From the NCBI GenBank assembly GCA_964415245.1, contig CAYQAJ010000043.1, forward strand, positions 1-25,140: 25,140 nt of DNA, given 5' to 3'. Source of the DNA: CAYQAJ01 sp964415245. GTDB taxonomy: Bacteria; Planctomycetota; Planctomycetia; Pirellulales; Pirellulaceae. The position numbers and the translations under genes are program-made. Below, piece after piece: positions 16,685 through 24,125 of the stretch. Within the stretch, counting starts at the first letter, position 1, and every line of letters begins with the position of its first letter. Below the pieces are notes generated by a model. It saw nothing but the letters and a program-made list of their open reading frames with translations. It did not search any database and was not told where the DNA came from.

Positions 16685-17122
16685 GGTACCCGTGTCGTGC
16701 GGACGTAGCACTCGTGTTGGGGGATCGTGTTTCTCGCGACGTGAGGGCAGCCCCCCTACGCCTCCGGGCGCGGGTGGCCCCGGCACGCGAACCGCGCGCG
16801 AGGAGCGCACCGACCCCGTGCCCGCGTGCGCCAGCGCAGAAAGCACCGATGGCACGCTGAGGAGCCGCCGGTTTGCCCAAATGCGCCCAACTTCCTAACC
16901 ATTCATACGTCAGAAGGCGCAGGGGGTCAAAAGCGGGCGTAACGATTGGTGCGAGGGTAACGATGGTGCAGGATCGGGCTGGAATAGGGGTAGGCTGTTG
17001 CGGCGCGCCGATGCGCTGACGCGGGGACACGGCGACGCGTCGATGCGGTGATTTGAGATGCGATTCGCCCGGCGAGATGCGATTCGCGCGGCGCGGAACC
17101 CCCATGCGCCCGCCAGCGCCGC
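16685..17122. other. Intergenic spacer with short direct repeats, 438 bp
   Basis: This lies between the coiled-coil gene and the upstream dehydrogenase, both on the minus strand. It contains two GTAACGAT-containing units near 16937-16969, a GC-rich stretch and the tandem 19-mers at 17055-17092. No credible gene is visible; open frames here are short and Arg/Pro-rich. Confidence 0.5.
17055..17092. repeat. Tandem duplication of a 19-bp unit
   Basis: GAGATGCGATTCGCCCGGC (17055-17073) is followed directly by a copy with one mismatch (17074-17092). It lies 30 bp beyond the dehydrogenase stop codon. No function is evident. Confidence 0.75.
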
Positions 17123-18085
17123 TCACGCGAGTGCGGAGCGGTTCACGACGTTTTCGGGCGATGCTCCGGTCAGGCAAGCCACGACCTGTCTGGCGGTCCG
17201 GCTCCGCAGGTTTTCGAGCGATTCCTGCGACGCGAACGCAGCATGCGGCGTGACGATCACCCGCGGGTCGTTGAATGGCGGCTGTGCCAGATCGGGCGGC
17301 TCGGGCTCCTGCACGTCGAGGGCGGCTCCGGCCAATTTGCCGGCGGCCAGCGCATCGGCCAATGCTGCATGATCGACAAGTCCGCCCCGCGCGGTGTTGA
17401 TCAGATACGCCGTCGGTTTCATGGCGGCCAGCTCTTTCGCGCCGATCAGATGGCGCGTTTTGTCGGTGAGCGGCACGTGCACCGTAACGTAGTCGCTCGC
17501 GGCCAAGAGCTCGTCGAGATTCATGCGCCGCACCTGCTCCGCCGCCGTCCGCTCGCGCACGTCGAAGCCGACAACGTTGAGGCCGAGCGCCGTTGCCTTC
17601 TGGGCGACCTTGGCGCCAATGTTGCCCAGCCCCACGATGCCCAGCGTTTGCCCTTCGATCCGCCGCAGCGCGGGCCCTTCCTGCAGCGCGTATCGCCCCG
17701 ACTTGGTCTGTGCGTGGTAGAACGCGGTCTTGCGGGCCAGCGAAAAAAGTAGTGCCAACGTGTGCTCGGTCACCTCGATGATGCAGTAATCGGGCACGTT
17801 GGTGACGAGAATCCCGCGGCTCGTGCAGTAATCGACCGCGATGTTGTCGAGCCCGATTCCAAGGCGCGACACGATGCGGCACCGCGGCGCGGCGGCGATC
17901 ACCCGCTGCGTCGTCTTGGCCCAATTCGTCATGATGGCGTCGACGTCGCGGGCCAGCTCGACCAGCGTCTCCTCATCCTGCCGCGGCGCCACGACCAGCT
18001 CGATATCGGCCTCGGCCAAAACCCGATCCTCGATATCCAAATCGGGCCAGGCGTAATCGGTCAGTAGCACCTTGAACCGGGGCAT
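17123..18085 (-). CDS. D-isomer-specific 2-hydroxyacid dehydrogenase (phosphoglycerate dehydrogenase/CtBP-like)
   Basis: A 320-residue NAD-dependent dehydrogenase from ATG 18085; an in-frame ATG at 18124 is possible but adds an unusual leader. The family oxidises or reduces D-2-hydroxyacids. The cofactor domain holds LGIVGLGNIGAKVA (about 148-162) and the acidic NAD-selecting Asp in VVGFD. The catalytic triad is present: Arg in NTARGGLVD (about 232), Glu in LDVQEPEP (about 259) and His in TPHAAF (about 281). It has no ACT or regulatory C-terminal domain, so it is the short form, closer to glycerate/CtBP-type enzymes than to long SerA. The substrate is unresolved. It is 438 bp upstream of the coiled-coil gene, so they are probably separate transcripts. 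No good ribosome binding site is visible. Confidence 0.92.
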   Translation of the reverse strand: MPRFKVLLTDYAWPDLDIEDRVLAEADIELVVAPRQDEETLVELARDVDAIMTNWAKTTQRVIAAAPRCRIVSRLGIGLDNIAVDYCTSRGILVTNVPDYCIIEVTEHTLALLFSLARKTAFYHAQTKSGRYALQEGPALRRIEGQTLGIVGLGNIGAKVAQKATALGLNVVGFDVRERTAAEQVRRMNLDELLAASDYVTVHVPLTDKTRHLIGAKELAAMKPTAYLINTARGGLVDHAALADALAAGKLAGAALDVQEPEPPDLAQPPFNDPRVIVTPHAAFASQESLENLRSRTARQVVACLTGASPENVVNRSALA

Positions 18086-18182
18086 GGCGGCTATCTCGCG
18101 AACATTGAGCGGAAAGACTAACAAGCAGAATGTGACAAGATTCTACGGCGATACGACGCGCGACGGTACCACGCGCCGCTGA

Positions 18183-18299
18183 AGTAGGTCCCGCTTGCCG
18201 AGCGGGACCTTGGCAGTCACAGGACGCGGCATTATCGGCAAGTTCCCGCTCGCACCCGGCACGGCCCCATCAGGTTCCGCCCGGCAGGCGGGACCTACT
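18183..18299. repeat. Short inverted-repeat element with internal hairpin
   Basis: Terminal inverted repeats of 17 bp at 18183-18199 (AGTAGGTCCCGCTTGCC) and 18283-18299 match at 16 of 17 positions. Inside the left end is a perfect hairpin, a 9-bp stem GGTCCCGCT/AGCGGGACC around TGCCG (18187-18209). The 117-bp unit is non-coding and fills the spacer between two minus-strand genes, ending nine bases before the stop codon of the DUF1570-like gene. Miniature element or structured repeat; no transposase is present. Confidence 0.72.
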
Positions 18300-18307
18300 G
18301 CCAGTTA

Positions 18308-19285
18308 CTACGGCAGTGTGGCGATGAAGCGAAGGATGCGCGCTTCGAGCATCGCGAAATCGCTGCCGAACACATCCGTGAACTGCTGGACCCGCTCCTT
18401 GGTGGAGAGCGATTCGAAGTCGGCCTGCGCAGCGGTGGCGGCCAGGTACTGGCTGTATTTGCGTGGATCGGTCTCGGAGAGAAAGAAGGTAACGCCCCAC
18501 GCCAGGCCGTACGCGCGGTTGCCGTTGGCCTGGAAAACGCGGTCCGATGCCACCAGGTCGGCCAGCCAATTCTCGCTGCCTTTGCCCGAGGTGTAACGAC
18601 GGAACGCGGACAGTTCCTGTTGGTTGAGGCGGTCGACCAGCCTCGTGTTTTGCCGGGAGTCGTAGACGCCTGGCGCCTCGAACATGGTACCCAGCCCCTC
18701 GGCAAGCCAACGCGGCGGCCCGGCGAATCGGTTGTGTACTCCCGTGTTGAAGGCCGTCTGATGCGCGGCCTCGTGGATAATCGTCGCGGCGTTTTCCTCC
18801 CAATCGCTCGCCGTGGCACGCCCCCCCGTCTGATCGAACAGCAGAATGCGATTGGTTTCGAGGTCATAGTATCCCGCGACGCCCGCGCCCACTCGCGCGC
18901 CGGTGCGAGCGGCGTAGCTCATGAACTCTCCCTGGTGATGGAACACCACGGCAACCAGCGGAAACCGGGGCTCCGTCGGCCGAAAGCCGCGGACCGAGAA
19001 GTAATGCACGAACGAGCGGTACAGGTCCTCGAATCGCTGGGCCCACACGTCGCGCTGGCCGGCCGGATGCACCACCAGGTAGTGCCCGGTGCCCGACACA
19101 TCGTACTTCGCGCCGAATTCTCTTTGCAGTTGGCCCCGCATCTCGCCGGCGGTATAGCTCTGAAACGACTGTGAAGTCAGGCGGAACTGGCTCGGCTCGT
19201 TGGCGCCGATATCCCACAATTGGCCGTCGCGGCCCAGCAGCATCACGCGGCTGGAACTCGCCCACAGGGGGGTGGCTTCGATCCA
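18308..19285 (-). CDS. DUF1570-like putative metallopeptidase, N-terminus lost in assembly gap
   Basis: A GTG at 19246 could start a 312-residue protein, but the frame remains open upstream to the N run at 19285 and encodes WIEATPLWASSSR, which continues the domain naturally. I therefore call it truncated by the gap. The visible part contains a gluzincin-type metal site, IIHEAAHQTAFNTG (HExxH), followed about 25 residues later by WLAEGLGTMFE, whose Glu would be the third ligand. This arrangement is typical of the planctomycete DUF1570 proteins. The C-terminal third (AYGLAWGVTFFLSETDPRKYSQYL) also fits. These proteins are usually exported; the signal peptide would lie in or beyond the gap. Peptidase activity is inferred from motifs only. 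Confidence 0.82.
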   Translation of the reverse strand, partial: WIEATPLWASSSRVMLLGRDGQLWDIGANEPSQFRLTSQSFQSYTAGEMRGQLQREFGAKYDVSGTGHYLVVHPAGQRDVWAQRFEDLYRSFVHYFSVRGFRPTEPRFPLVAVVFHHQGEFMSYAARTGARVGAGVAGYYDLETNRILLFDQTGGRATASDWEENAATIIHEAAHQTAFNTGVHNRFAGPPRWLAEGLGTMFEAPGVYDSRQNTRLVDRLNQQELSAFRRYTSGKGSENWLADLVASDRVFQANGNRAYGLAWGVTFFLSETDPRKYSQYLAATAAQADFESLSTKERVQQFTDVFGSDFAMLEARILRFIATLP

Positions 19286-19385
19286 NNNNNNNNNNNNNNN
19301 NNNNNNNNNNNNNNNNNNNNNNNNNNNNNNNNNNNNNNNNNNNNNNNNNNNNNNNNNNNNNNNNNNNNNNNNNNNNNNNNNNNNN
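19286..19385. other. Assembly gap, exactly 100 N
   Basis: A run of 100 undetermined bases, the conventional placeholder for a gap of unknown size. It truncates the 5' end of the DUF1570-like gene and may hide further sequence. Any reading frame drawn across it is meaningless. Confidence 0.99.
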
Positions 19386-19472
19386 ATTTGCCGATTGGGA
19401 GTTGGTGCTTTGATTCAGCGGATTGCCCGACGTGGCGCGGCAGAATGCTGGTTCCCTCGCGCCCTACTGCGG

Positions 19473-19478
19473 TAGAAT
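19473..19478 (+). promoter_or_regulatory. Candidate -10 box upstream of the secreted protein gene
   Basis: TAGAAT, 5 of 6 to the sigma70 -10 consensus, lies 32 bases before ATG 19511. The -35 region is poor. Motif evidence only. Confidence 0.28.
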
Positions 19479-19510
19479 GAAGGCATACTTTCCTCGGAGG
19501 AGGCGCCCGA

Positions 19511-20779
19511 ATGTACACAGCCGGATTTCTGGCGTGCCTGATGGCAGTCGGACAAGTGGCTACGACTGCGCGGCAAGCGCCCGACAAGGAGGTCGTCGCC
19601 CAGGTCCGCACGCTGGTGCGGCAGCTTAACGACGACGAGCTGGCACGTCGCAACGACGCCGAGGCCCAACTCATCGCGCTGGGGCACGAGATACTCGATC
19701 TCTTGCCTCCCATTACCGACCGCACGCCCGCCGAGGCTAAGGTGCGGCTCGCGCGAATTCGCGAGAAACTCGAACTGGCCCGGGCCGACGCGGCCGTTCG
19801 CGCGTCGCGGGTAACGCTGCAAGGAAAAATGTCGCTGGCCAAGGCGCTGGCTGAAATCGAACGCCAGACGGGCAATCACTTTACCGACTTCGAGGGACAC
19901 GAAGCGGAGCTCGACCTCGATCTGGCCGACGTTCCCTTCTGGGAAGCGGTCGATCGCGTGCTCGACGACGCCGAGCTCGAACTGAATCCGTACCGCGGCG
20001 CCGAGGGGCTGTCGCTCTCCGCGCGACCCGAAGGGCAGGTCCCCCGCACGGGCCGCGCCGCGTACGACGGCATCTTCCGCATCGAGCCGATCCGCGTCGA
20101 CTCGGTTCGCGACCTGCGCCATCCGGCAGTCAGCGGGCTGCGGCTCACGGTGCAGATCGCGTGGGAGCCGCGCATCGCCCCCATATCGCTTGCCCAGTCA
20201 CTCGCGGCGCTTCAGGCCGTCGACGAGAACGGCGACGCCCTCAAAGTCGACGGAGCGCCCCGAACGATCGAAGCGGGCGTGGTGGGGGGCGCGTCGGCCG
20301 TCGAGCTTACGTTGCCCTTCGAACTCCCGGAGCGCGGCGCGCGACGAATTGCCTCGCTCAAGGGAACCATCGTAACTACGCTGCCGGGCCGCGTCGCGAC
20401 GTTCTCGTTCGACAAGCTCGTTACGGCCAAAAACGTAGAACAAAGACAAGCTGGCGTGACCGTCACGCTAGAGCAGGTCCGCAAGAACGGCGACCTGTAC
20501 CAGGCGCGGATCGGCGTCGTGTTCGATCAGGCCGCCAACGCCCTCGAATCGCACCGCGGCTGGATTCTGGAGAACCCGGCGTATATGGTCGACGCCAAGG
20601 GCAACCGGCTGGAACACTTCGGCATCGAGCGGACGCGGGAAGGCGAAAACGAGATCGGACTTTCGTATGTGTTTGAACTGCCCGACGGGCCGGAGGGATG
20701 TAAGTTTTTCTATGAGACGCCGGCGGCCATCATTCGGTCGGAGATTCCGTACGAATTGAAGGACATCGAGTTGCCGTAG
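19511..20779 (+). CDS. Secreted protein of unknown function
   Basis: A 422-residue protein with a strong GGAGGAGG about seven bases before ATG 19511. A short signal peptide is likely (MYTAGFLACLMAVGQVA, residues 1-17, cleavage soon after). Residues about 25-90 form a charged helical region (VRQLNDDELARRNDAEAQL). SLAKALAEIERQTG then DLADVPFWEAVDRVLDDAELEL (about 103-160) resembles the short beta-alpha modules seen in secretin N-domains, but this similarity is weak. The C-terminal half is beta-rich with RLTVQIAWEPR and GVTVTLEQVRKNGDLYQARI. No catalytic motif or named family is recognised. It precedes the PPIase gene by 59 bp on the same strand. Confidence 0.78.
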   Translation: MYTAGFLACLMAVGQVATTARQAPDKEVVAQVRTLVRQLNDDELARRNDAEAQLIALGHEILDLLPPITDRTPAEAKVRLARIREKLELARADAAVRASRVTLQGKMSLAKALAEIERQTGNHFTDFEGHEAELDLDLADVPFWEAVDRVLDDAELELNPYRGAEGLSLSARPEGQVPRTGRAAYDGIFRIEPIRVDSVRDLRHPAVSGLRLTVQIAWEPRIAPISLAQSLAALQAVDENGDALKVDGAPRTIEAGVVGGASAVELTLPFELPERGARRIASLKGTIVTTLPGRVATFSFDKLVTAKNVEQRQAGVTVTLEQVRKNGDLYQARIGVVFDQAANALESHRGWILENPAYMVDAKGNRLEHFGIERTREGENEIGLSYVFELPDGPEGCKFFYETPAAIIRSEIPYELKDIELP

Positions 20780-20810
20780 TGCGACAATTGGTCGGTTGAC
20801 GACTGGGCGT

Positions 20811-20873
20811 TGAAGCTCCAAATCACAAAGCCCAAACAATGTTCAAATCGCAAATCCCAATGACCAATGCGGC
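20811..20873. repeat. Degenerate CCAAAT/CCCAATGACCAAT repeat at the PPIase gene start
   Basis: An A/C-rich tract with repeated words CCAAATCACAAAGCCCAAAC and CAAATCGCAAATCCCAATG, ending in ACCAATG, contrasts sharply with its GC-rich surroundings. It crosses the start region of the next gene and contains both candidate ATGs (20839 and 20860). From general knowledge, tracts of this kind recur between genes in planctomycete genomes; no other copy is seen in this window. Confidence 0.5.
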
Positions 20874-21897
20874 GTCGTTCGCCGCACTGGTGGTCGTGAT
20901 ATTTTGCGCTATTTCTCCTGCCGCGGCTCGCGCTCAGGAGGAACCGGCGGCGGCGCGAGCCGAGGTTCAGCGTGAAGCGACGACCGACACGTCGGCCGAG
21001 CAGAAGATTGTTGCGGCGACCGTCAATGGCGAGCCCCTATTCGTTGCCGACGTGCAGCGCGACGTCGACTTCGCCCTCCGTGATCGCCCGATCGAAGTCG
21101 AAGCGCTGCGCTATATGAAGGCGCAAACGCTCGAGCGGTTGATTTCCCGCCGCCTGGCGCTGGAGTATCTGACCGACCGGAAGATGGCCGCCTCGGAGCA
21201 GGACGTCGACCTGGCGGTTGCCCGGCTCAGCCGCGAACTGGCGCGGCGCGGCGAGACGCTCGACGATTATTACCGACGCGTGGGTGTCGACGAAGCGACG
21301 CATCGCCGCGAGTTGGCGTGGGAGCTGAGCTGGCGGCAATTCCTCGACCAGTACCTGACCGACGAAAACCTCCAGCGGTACTTCGAACGGCACCACCGCC
21401 AATTCGACGGTTCGCAGTTGCGCGTCGCGCACATCCTGCTCAAGGTCGAGTCGCCGGCCGATCGTGAGTCGGTGGCCGCCGCCAAGCGCCGGGCCGAGGA
21501 GATTCGCCAGGAGATCACCTCCGGAGCGCTCTCGTTCGCCGAGGCGGCAGCCAAGTATTCGGTCGCGCCCACCGCGAAAGACGGGGGCGATATCGGATTC
21601 ATTGCCCGGCACGAGCCGATGCCCGAGTCGTTCTCCCGCGCCGCTTTCGAGCTCAAGGACGGCGAAGTCAGCCAGCCGGTCGTTACCGCGTTCGGCGTCC
21701 ATCTGATCACGTGCCTGGAGATCAAGCCGGGCCAACTCACGTGGCAGGATGTGCGGCCCGCGCTGCATCGAGCCGTCAACAACTACCTCTTTGATTGGGC
21801 TGCCGACCAGCGTCGCGGCAAGGCGCAGATCGAATACGCCGACGCCTGGCCGCACCTCGACGCGGAAACTGGCACGGTGGTGGAAGAACGGAATTGA
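20839..21897 (+). CDS. Exported parvulin-type peptidyl-prolyl cis-trans isomerase (SurA/PrsA-like)
   Basis: A periplasmic folding factor of 352 residues from ATG 20839; ATG 20860 (residue 8) is equally plausible and lies nearer the signal peptide. Neither has a good ribosome binding site because both fall in an A/C-rich repeat. The signal peptide core is FAALVVVIFCAISPAAARA. A SurA-N-like helical domain follows (VAATVNGEPLFVADVQRDV, about 55-180), then one parvulin domain at about 193-293: LRVAHILLKV, a helix with RAEEIRQEI, FAEAAAKYSVAPTAKDGGDIGFI and FGVHLITCLEI. The DGGDIGFI segment and the closing His are characteristic of parvulins. A C-terminal helix completes it. Probably co-transcribed with the secreted protein before it and mutY after it (49 bp). 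Confidence 0.9.
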   Translation: MFKSQIPMTNAASFAALVVVIFCAISPAAARAQEEPAAARAEVQREATTDTSAEQKIVAATVNGEPLFVADVQRDVDFALRDRPIEVEALRYMKAQTLERLISRRLALEYLTDRKMAASEQDVDLAVARLSRELARRGETLDDYYRRVGVDEATHRRELAWELSWRQFLDQYLTDENLQRYFERHHRQFDGSQLRVAHILLKVESPADRESVAAAKRRAEEIRQEITSGALSFAEAAAKYSVAPTAKDGGDIGFIARHEPMPESFSRAAFELKDGEVSQPVVTAFGVHLITCLEIKPGQLTWQDVRPALHRAVNNYLFDWAADQRRGKAQIEYADAWPHLDAETGTVVEERN

Positions 21898-21946
21898 CGC
21901 ATCGTCCCTTGGCGAAGCGTTGCCCCACACTTATCGCAACAGCGCT

Positions 21947-23143
21947 ATGCCGCGTCGAAAGGTTCAGGGTGATCCGCCGGGCGACGTTCGCCCGACTGCC
22001 GCGTGGAAGCGCTCGGTAAGGCGGCGGCTCTCCGCCTGGTTCGCCCGCCATGCTCGCGATCTCCCCTGGCGGCGCACTCGCGACCCGTACCGCATCTGGG
22101 TCAGCGAGATCATGCTGCAGCAGACGCGGGTCGGCGCCGTCGTGCCGTTCTACGAGCGGTTCACGGCGCGTTTCGGCGATGCGGCAACTTTGGCCGCGGC
22201 TCCACGCTCGGCCGTGCTGCGGCAGTGGGAAGGACTGGGTTACTATCGCCGGGCCGTATCGCTGCACGAGGCGGCGCGAATCGTCGTCCATCAATACGAC
22301 GGCGTGCTGCCGGATCGGGCCGACCAACTCGCCGCGCTTCCTGGTATCGGGCGGTACACGTCCGGGGCGATTCTTTCGATTGCCCACGATGCGCGCCTGC
22401 CGATCGTCGAGGCGAATTCGGCGCGGGTGCTGTGCCGATTGGCGGCGATGCGCGGTCCGGCGAGCGAATCCACAACACAGCGCGAATTGTGGCGTTTGGC
22501 GGAAGAGCTGCTGCCGCAGCGCAACGTCGGCGCGTTCAATCAGGCGCTGATGGAACTGGGAAGCGAGGTTTGCACGGCCGTCAACCCGCGCTGTGAGGAA
22601 TGTCCGCTGGCCACGGTATGCCGGGCGCGCGCGTTGGGTGAGCAAGATCAAATTCCGCTTCGCAGCGGCAAGCCCAAGAACACCGACGTGCGGCAGGCGG
22701 CCGTGGTCGTGTGGCAGGACGGTAAAGTTCTCTTGCGCCGATGCCAGGAAGGGGAACGTTGGGCCGGTCTATGGGACTTTCCGCGGTTTGATGTAGCGGC
22801 GGACGACGGTACACCGCCACGCGGTGCAGATTCGAATGGGGCGAAAAAGCGCGGCACCAAGCAATCGCGACAGATCGTCCAGGGCGTCTCTCGGCTGACG
22901 GGCGTACGCGTGCAAATCGGCAAGCGGCTGGCGACGCTGGAGCACACCGTCACGCGATTTCGGATCACGCTCGAATGCCACGAAGCGCGGTATGTCGGCG
23001 ACAGCGCTGCGAACGGTAACGGTCGTTCGGCTAAACCGGGCACCGATCTGCGCTGGGTTTTGCCGCGCTCTCTGTCGCGCTATCCCCTGAGCGTCACGGG
23101 GCGCCGCATCGCGCGCATGATCGCCACGTCGGAGCGGTTGTAA
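21947..23143 (+). CDS. mutY: A/G-specific adenine glycosylase, MutY type, with Glu at the catalytic Asp position
   Basis: A base-excision repair enzyme removing adenine mispaired with 8-oxoguanine. 398 residues from ATG 21947; the open frame extends upstream into the PPIase gene but carries no MutY sequence there. Features in order: DLPWRRTRDPYRIWVSEIMLQQT with catalytic Glu54, helix-hairpin-helix LPGIGRYTSG (131-140), the active-site loop PIVEANSARVL (152-162), and a four-cysteine iron-sulfur loop at 209, 216, 219 and 225 (spacing 6-2-5 as in MutY). The C-terminal MutT-like domain (QAAVVVWQDGKVLL, WAGLWDFPR, LEHTVTRFRITL) recognises 8-oxoG. In E. coli the loop reads ILDGN with catalytic Asp138; here Glu155 takes that place. 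No clear ribosome binding site; expression is probably coupled to the upstream genes. Confidence 0.93.
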   Translation: MPRRKVQGDPPGDVRPTAAWKRSVRRRLSAWFARHARDLPWRRTRDPYRIWVSEIMLQQTRVGAVVPFYERFTARFGDAATLAAAPRSAVLRQWEGLGYYRRAVSLHEAARIVVHQYDGVLPDRADQLAALPGIGRYTSGAILSIAHDARLPIVEANSARVLCRLAAMRGPASESTTQRELWRLAEELLPQRNVGAFNQALMELGSEVCTAVNPRCEECPLATVCRARALGEQDQIPLRSGKPKNTDVRQAAVVVWQDGKVLLRRCQEGERWAGLWDFPRFDVAADDGTPPRGADSNGAKKRGTKQSRQIVQGVSRLTGVRVQIGKRLATLEHTVTRFRITLECHEARYVGDSAANGNGRSAKPGTDLRWVLPRSLSRYPLSVTGRRIARMIATSERL

Positions 23144-23159
23144 AACCCCTTCGGGGTTT
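23143..23159. terminator. Hairpin at the mutY stop codon, possible terminator
   Basis: AAACCCC-TTC-GGGGTTT forms a 7-bp stem that begins on the last base of the mutY stop codon. It is followed by TTTG then G-rich sequence, so there is no real T tract and intrinsic termination is doubtful. It sits between convergent genes, where a bidirectional stop would be useful. Confidence 0.35.
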
Positions 23160-23183
23160 GTGGGGTGACTGGGGGCATCGTTA

Positions 23184-23209
23184 CCCAGGGTGCGCTGCGC
23201 GACCCTGGG
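23184..23209. repeat. GC-rich hairpin in front of the direct repeat
   Basis: CCCAGGGT (23184-23191) pairs with ACCCTGGG (23202-23209), and GCG/CGC extends the stem inward around a CTG loop with one bulged G. It overlaps the first copy of the 63-bp direct repeat; the left arm of this hairpin is absent from the second copy. Confidence 0.65.
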
Positions 23210-23339
23210 CTTCGTTGTAGTATGCCTTCGGCATACGCTGCATCCGAATGCTAATCGACGATGAGACCGCGAAAGATGCGCTGCGCGACCCTGGGCTTCG
23301 TTGTAGTGTGCCTTCGGCATACGCTGCATCCGAGCGCTA
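23191..23339. repeat. 63-bp direct repeat, two copies, reaching into the trpC stop codon
   Basis: Copy 1 (23191-23253) and copy 2 (23277-23339) match at 60 of 63 positions and are 23 bases apart. Each contains a hairpin around TTC: GTATGCC/GGCATAC in copy 1, and the same with a G-T pair in copy 2. The last three bases of copy 2 (CTA, plus strand) are the complement of the trpC stop codon TAG. No good open frame runs through it. Confidence 0.8.
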
Positions 23340-24119
23340 TCGGCCCAGGAGCTGGTCGACAGCGGCGCCGATGTCGTCGCTCGCCATAAAATGCTCGCCC
23401 ACCAGCATGGCGTCGATGCCGGCCGATTCCAGTCGTTCGACGTCGGCCCGGCTGTGAATGCCGCTTTCGGCGACGACGACGCAGTCATCGGGCAATTCGC
23501 TCCGCACGCGAATCGTGTGCGCCAGATCGGTCTCGAACGTCCGCAGGTCGCGGTTGTTGATTCCGACCAGGGCGGCCCCGGCCTCGACGACGCGCGACAC
23601 ATTGGCCGGCTCGTATAGCTCGACCAGCGGAGTCATGCCCAGTTCGATCGCCTCGTTGTGCAGCTTGCGGAGCATGCAGTCGTCGAGGCACTCGGCAATC
23701 AGCAGCACGGCGTCGGCGCCCGCTACGCGCGCTTCAAACAACTGGTACGACTCGATCAAAAAATCCTTGCGAAGTACGGGCACCGAGACGCTCTGCCGCA
23801 CGGCCCGCAGATGATCGAGCGAGCCCTGGAAGAACGGCTCATCGGTCAGCACGCTGATACAGGCCGCCCCATGTGCCTCGTAGGCGCGGGCGATGTCGAC
23901 CGGATGAAAGTCGGCGCGAAGGACGCCGCGGGATGGGCTGGCCTTCTTCACCTCGGCGATCAGCTTGATGGAGCCCGGGGCGGCCAGCACCGCAAAAAAG
24001 TCGCGCACCGGCGGAGCGTCGCGCACCGCGGCACGCAGCTCGCGCTCGGGCCGCGCCGATTGGGCGGCTTCGATCTCGCGGCGCTTCGAGGCGACGATCC
24101 GCTCCAGCACGTTCGACAT
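23337..24119 (-). CDS. trpC: Indole-3-glycerol-phosphate synthase
   Basis: A complete 260-residue TIM-barrel enzyme closing the indole ring from carboxyphenylamino-deoxyribulose phosphate in tryptophan synthesis. All expected positions are present: Glu56 and Lys58 in IAEVKKASPSRG, Lys118 in LRKDFLIESYQ, Glu168 in LVELYE, Asn188-Asn189 in VGINNRDL, and Glu218-Ser219 in VAESGIHS. EHFM at 242-245 is the usual final strand. The length is normal for a monofunctional TrpC. The start ATG lies six bases after the purH stop with no visible ribosome binding site, so translation is probably coupled to purH. The other trp genes are not in the window, so the pathway is dispersed here. The stop codon lies in a copy of a 63-bp repeat. 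Confidence 0.96.
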   Translation of the reverse strand: MSNVLERIVASKRREIEAAQSARPERELRAAVRDAPPVRDFFAVLAAPGSIKLIAEVKKASPSRGVLRADFHPVDIARAYEAHGAACISVLTDEPFFQGSLDHLRAVRQSVSVPVLRKDFLIESYQLFEARVAGADAVLLIAECLDDCMLRKLHNEAIELGMTPLVELYEPANVSRVVEAGAALVGINNRDLRTFETDLAHTIRVRSELPDDCVVVAESGIHSRADVERLESAGIDAMLVGEHFMASDDIGAAVDQLLGR

Positions 24120-24125
24120 GGCGTT

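Noticed and set aside
14331..16708. Long plus-strand open frames antisense to the coiled-coil gene (for example 14906-15751 and 15639-16538)
   Set aside because: Their products are low-complexity Leu-, Ser- or Arg-rich strings that mirror the heptad codons of the minus-strand gene. They are a by-product of biased codon use at high GC.
16329..17924. 531-codon minus-strand open frame spanning two genes
   Set aside because: It overlaps the dehydrogenase and coiled-coil genes out of frame and reads as Arg/Ala/Gly-rich sequence without domains.
19243..19875. Minus-strand open frame that crosses the N run
   Set aside because: It exists only because undetermined bases contain no stop codon.
21749..21946. 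Upstream extension of the mutY frame into the PPIase gene
   Set aside because: It overlaps a well-supported coding region out of frame and adds Arg/Ser/Thr-rich sequence unlike MutY N-termini.
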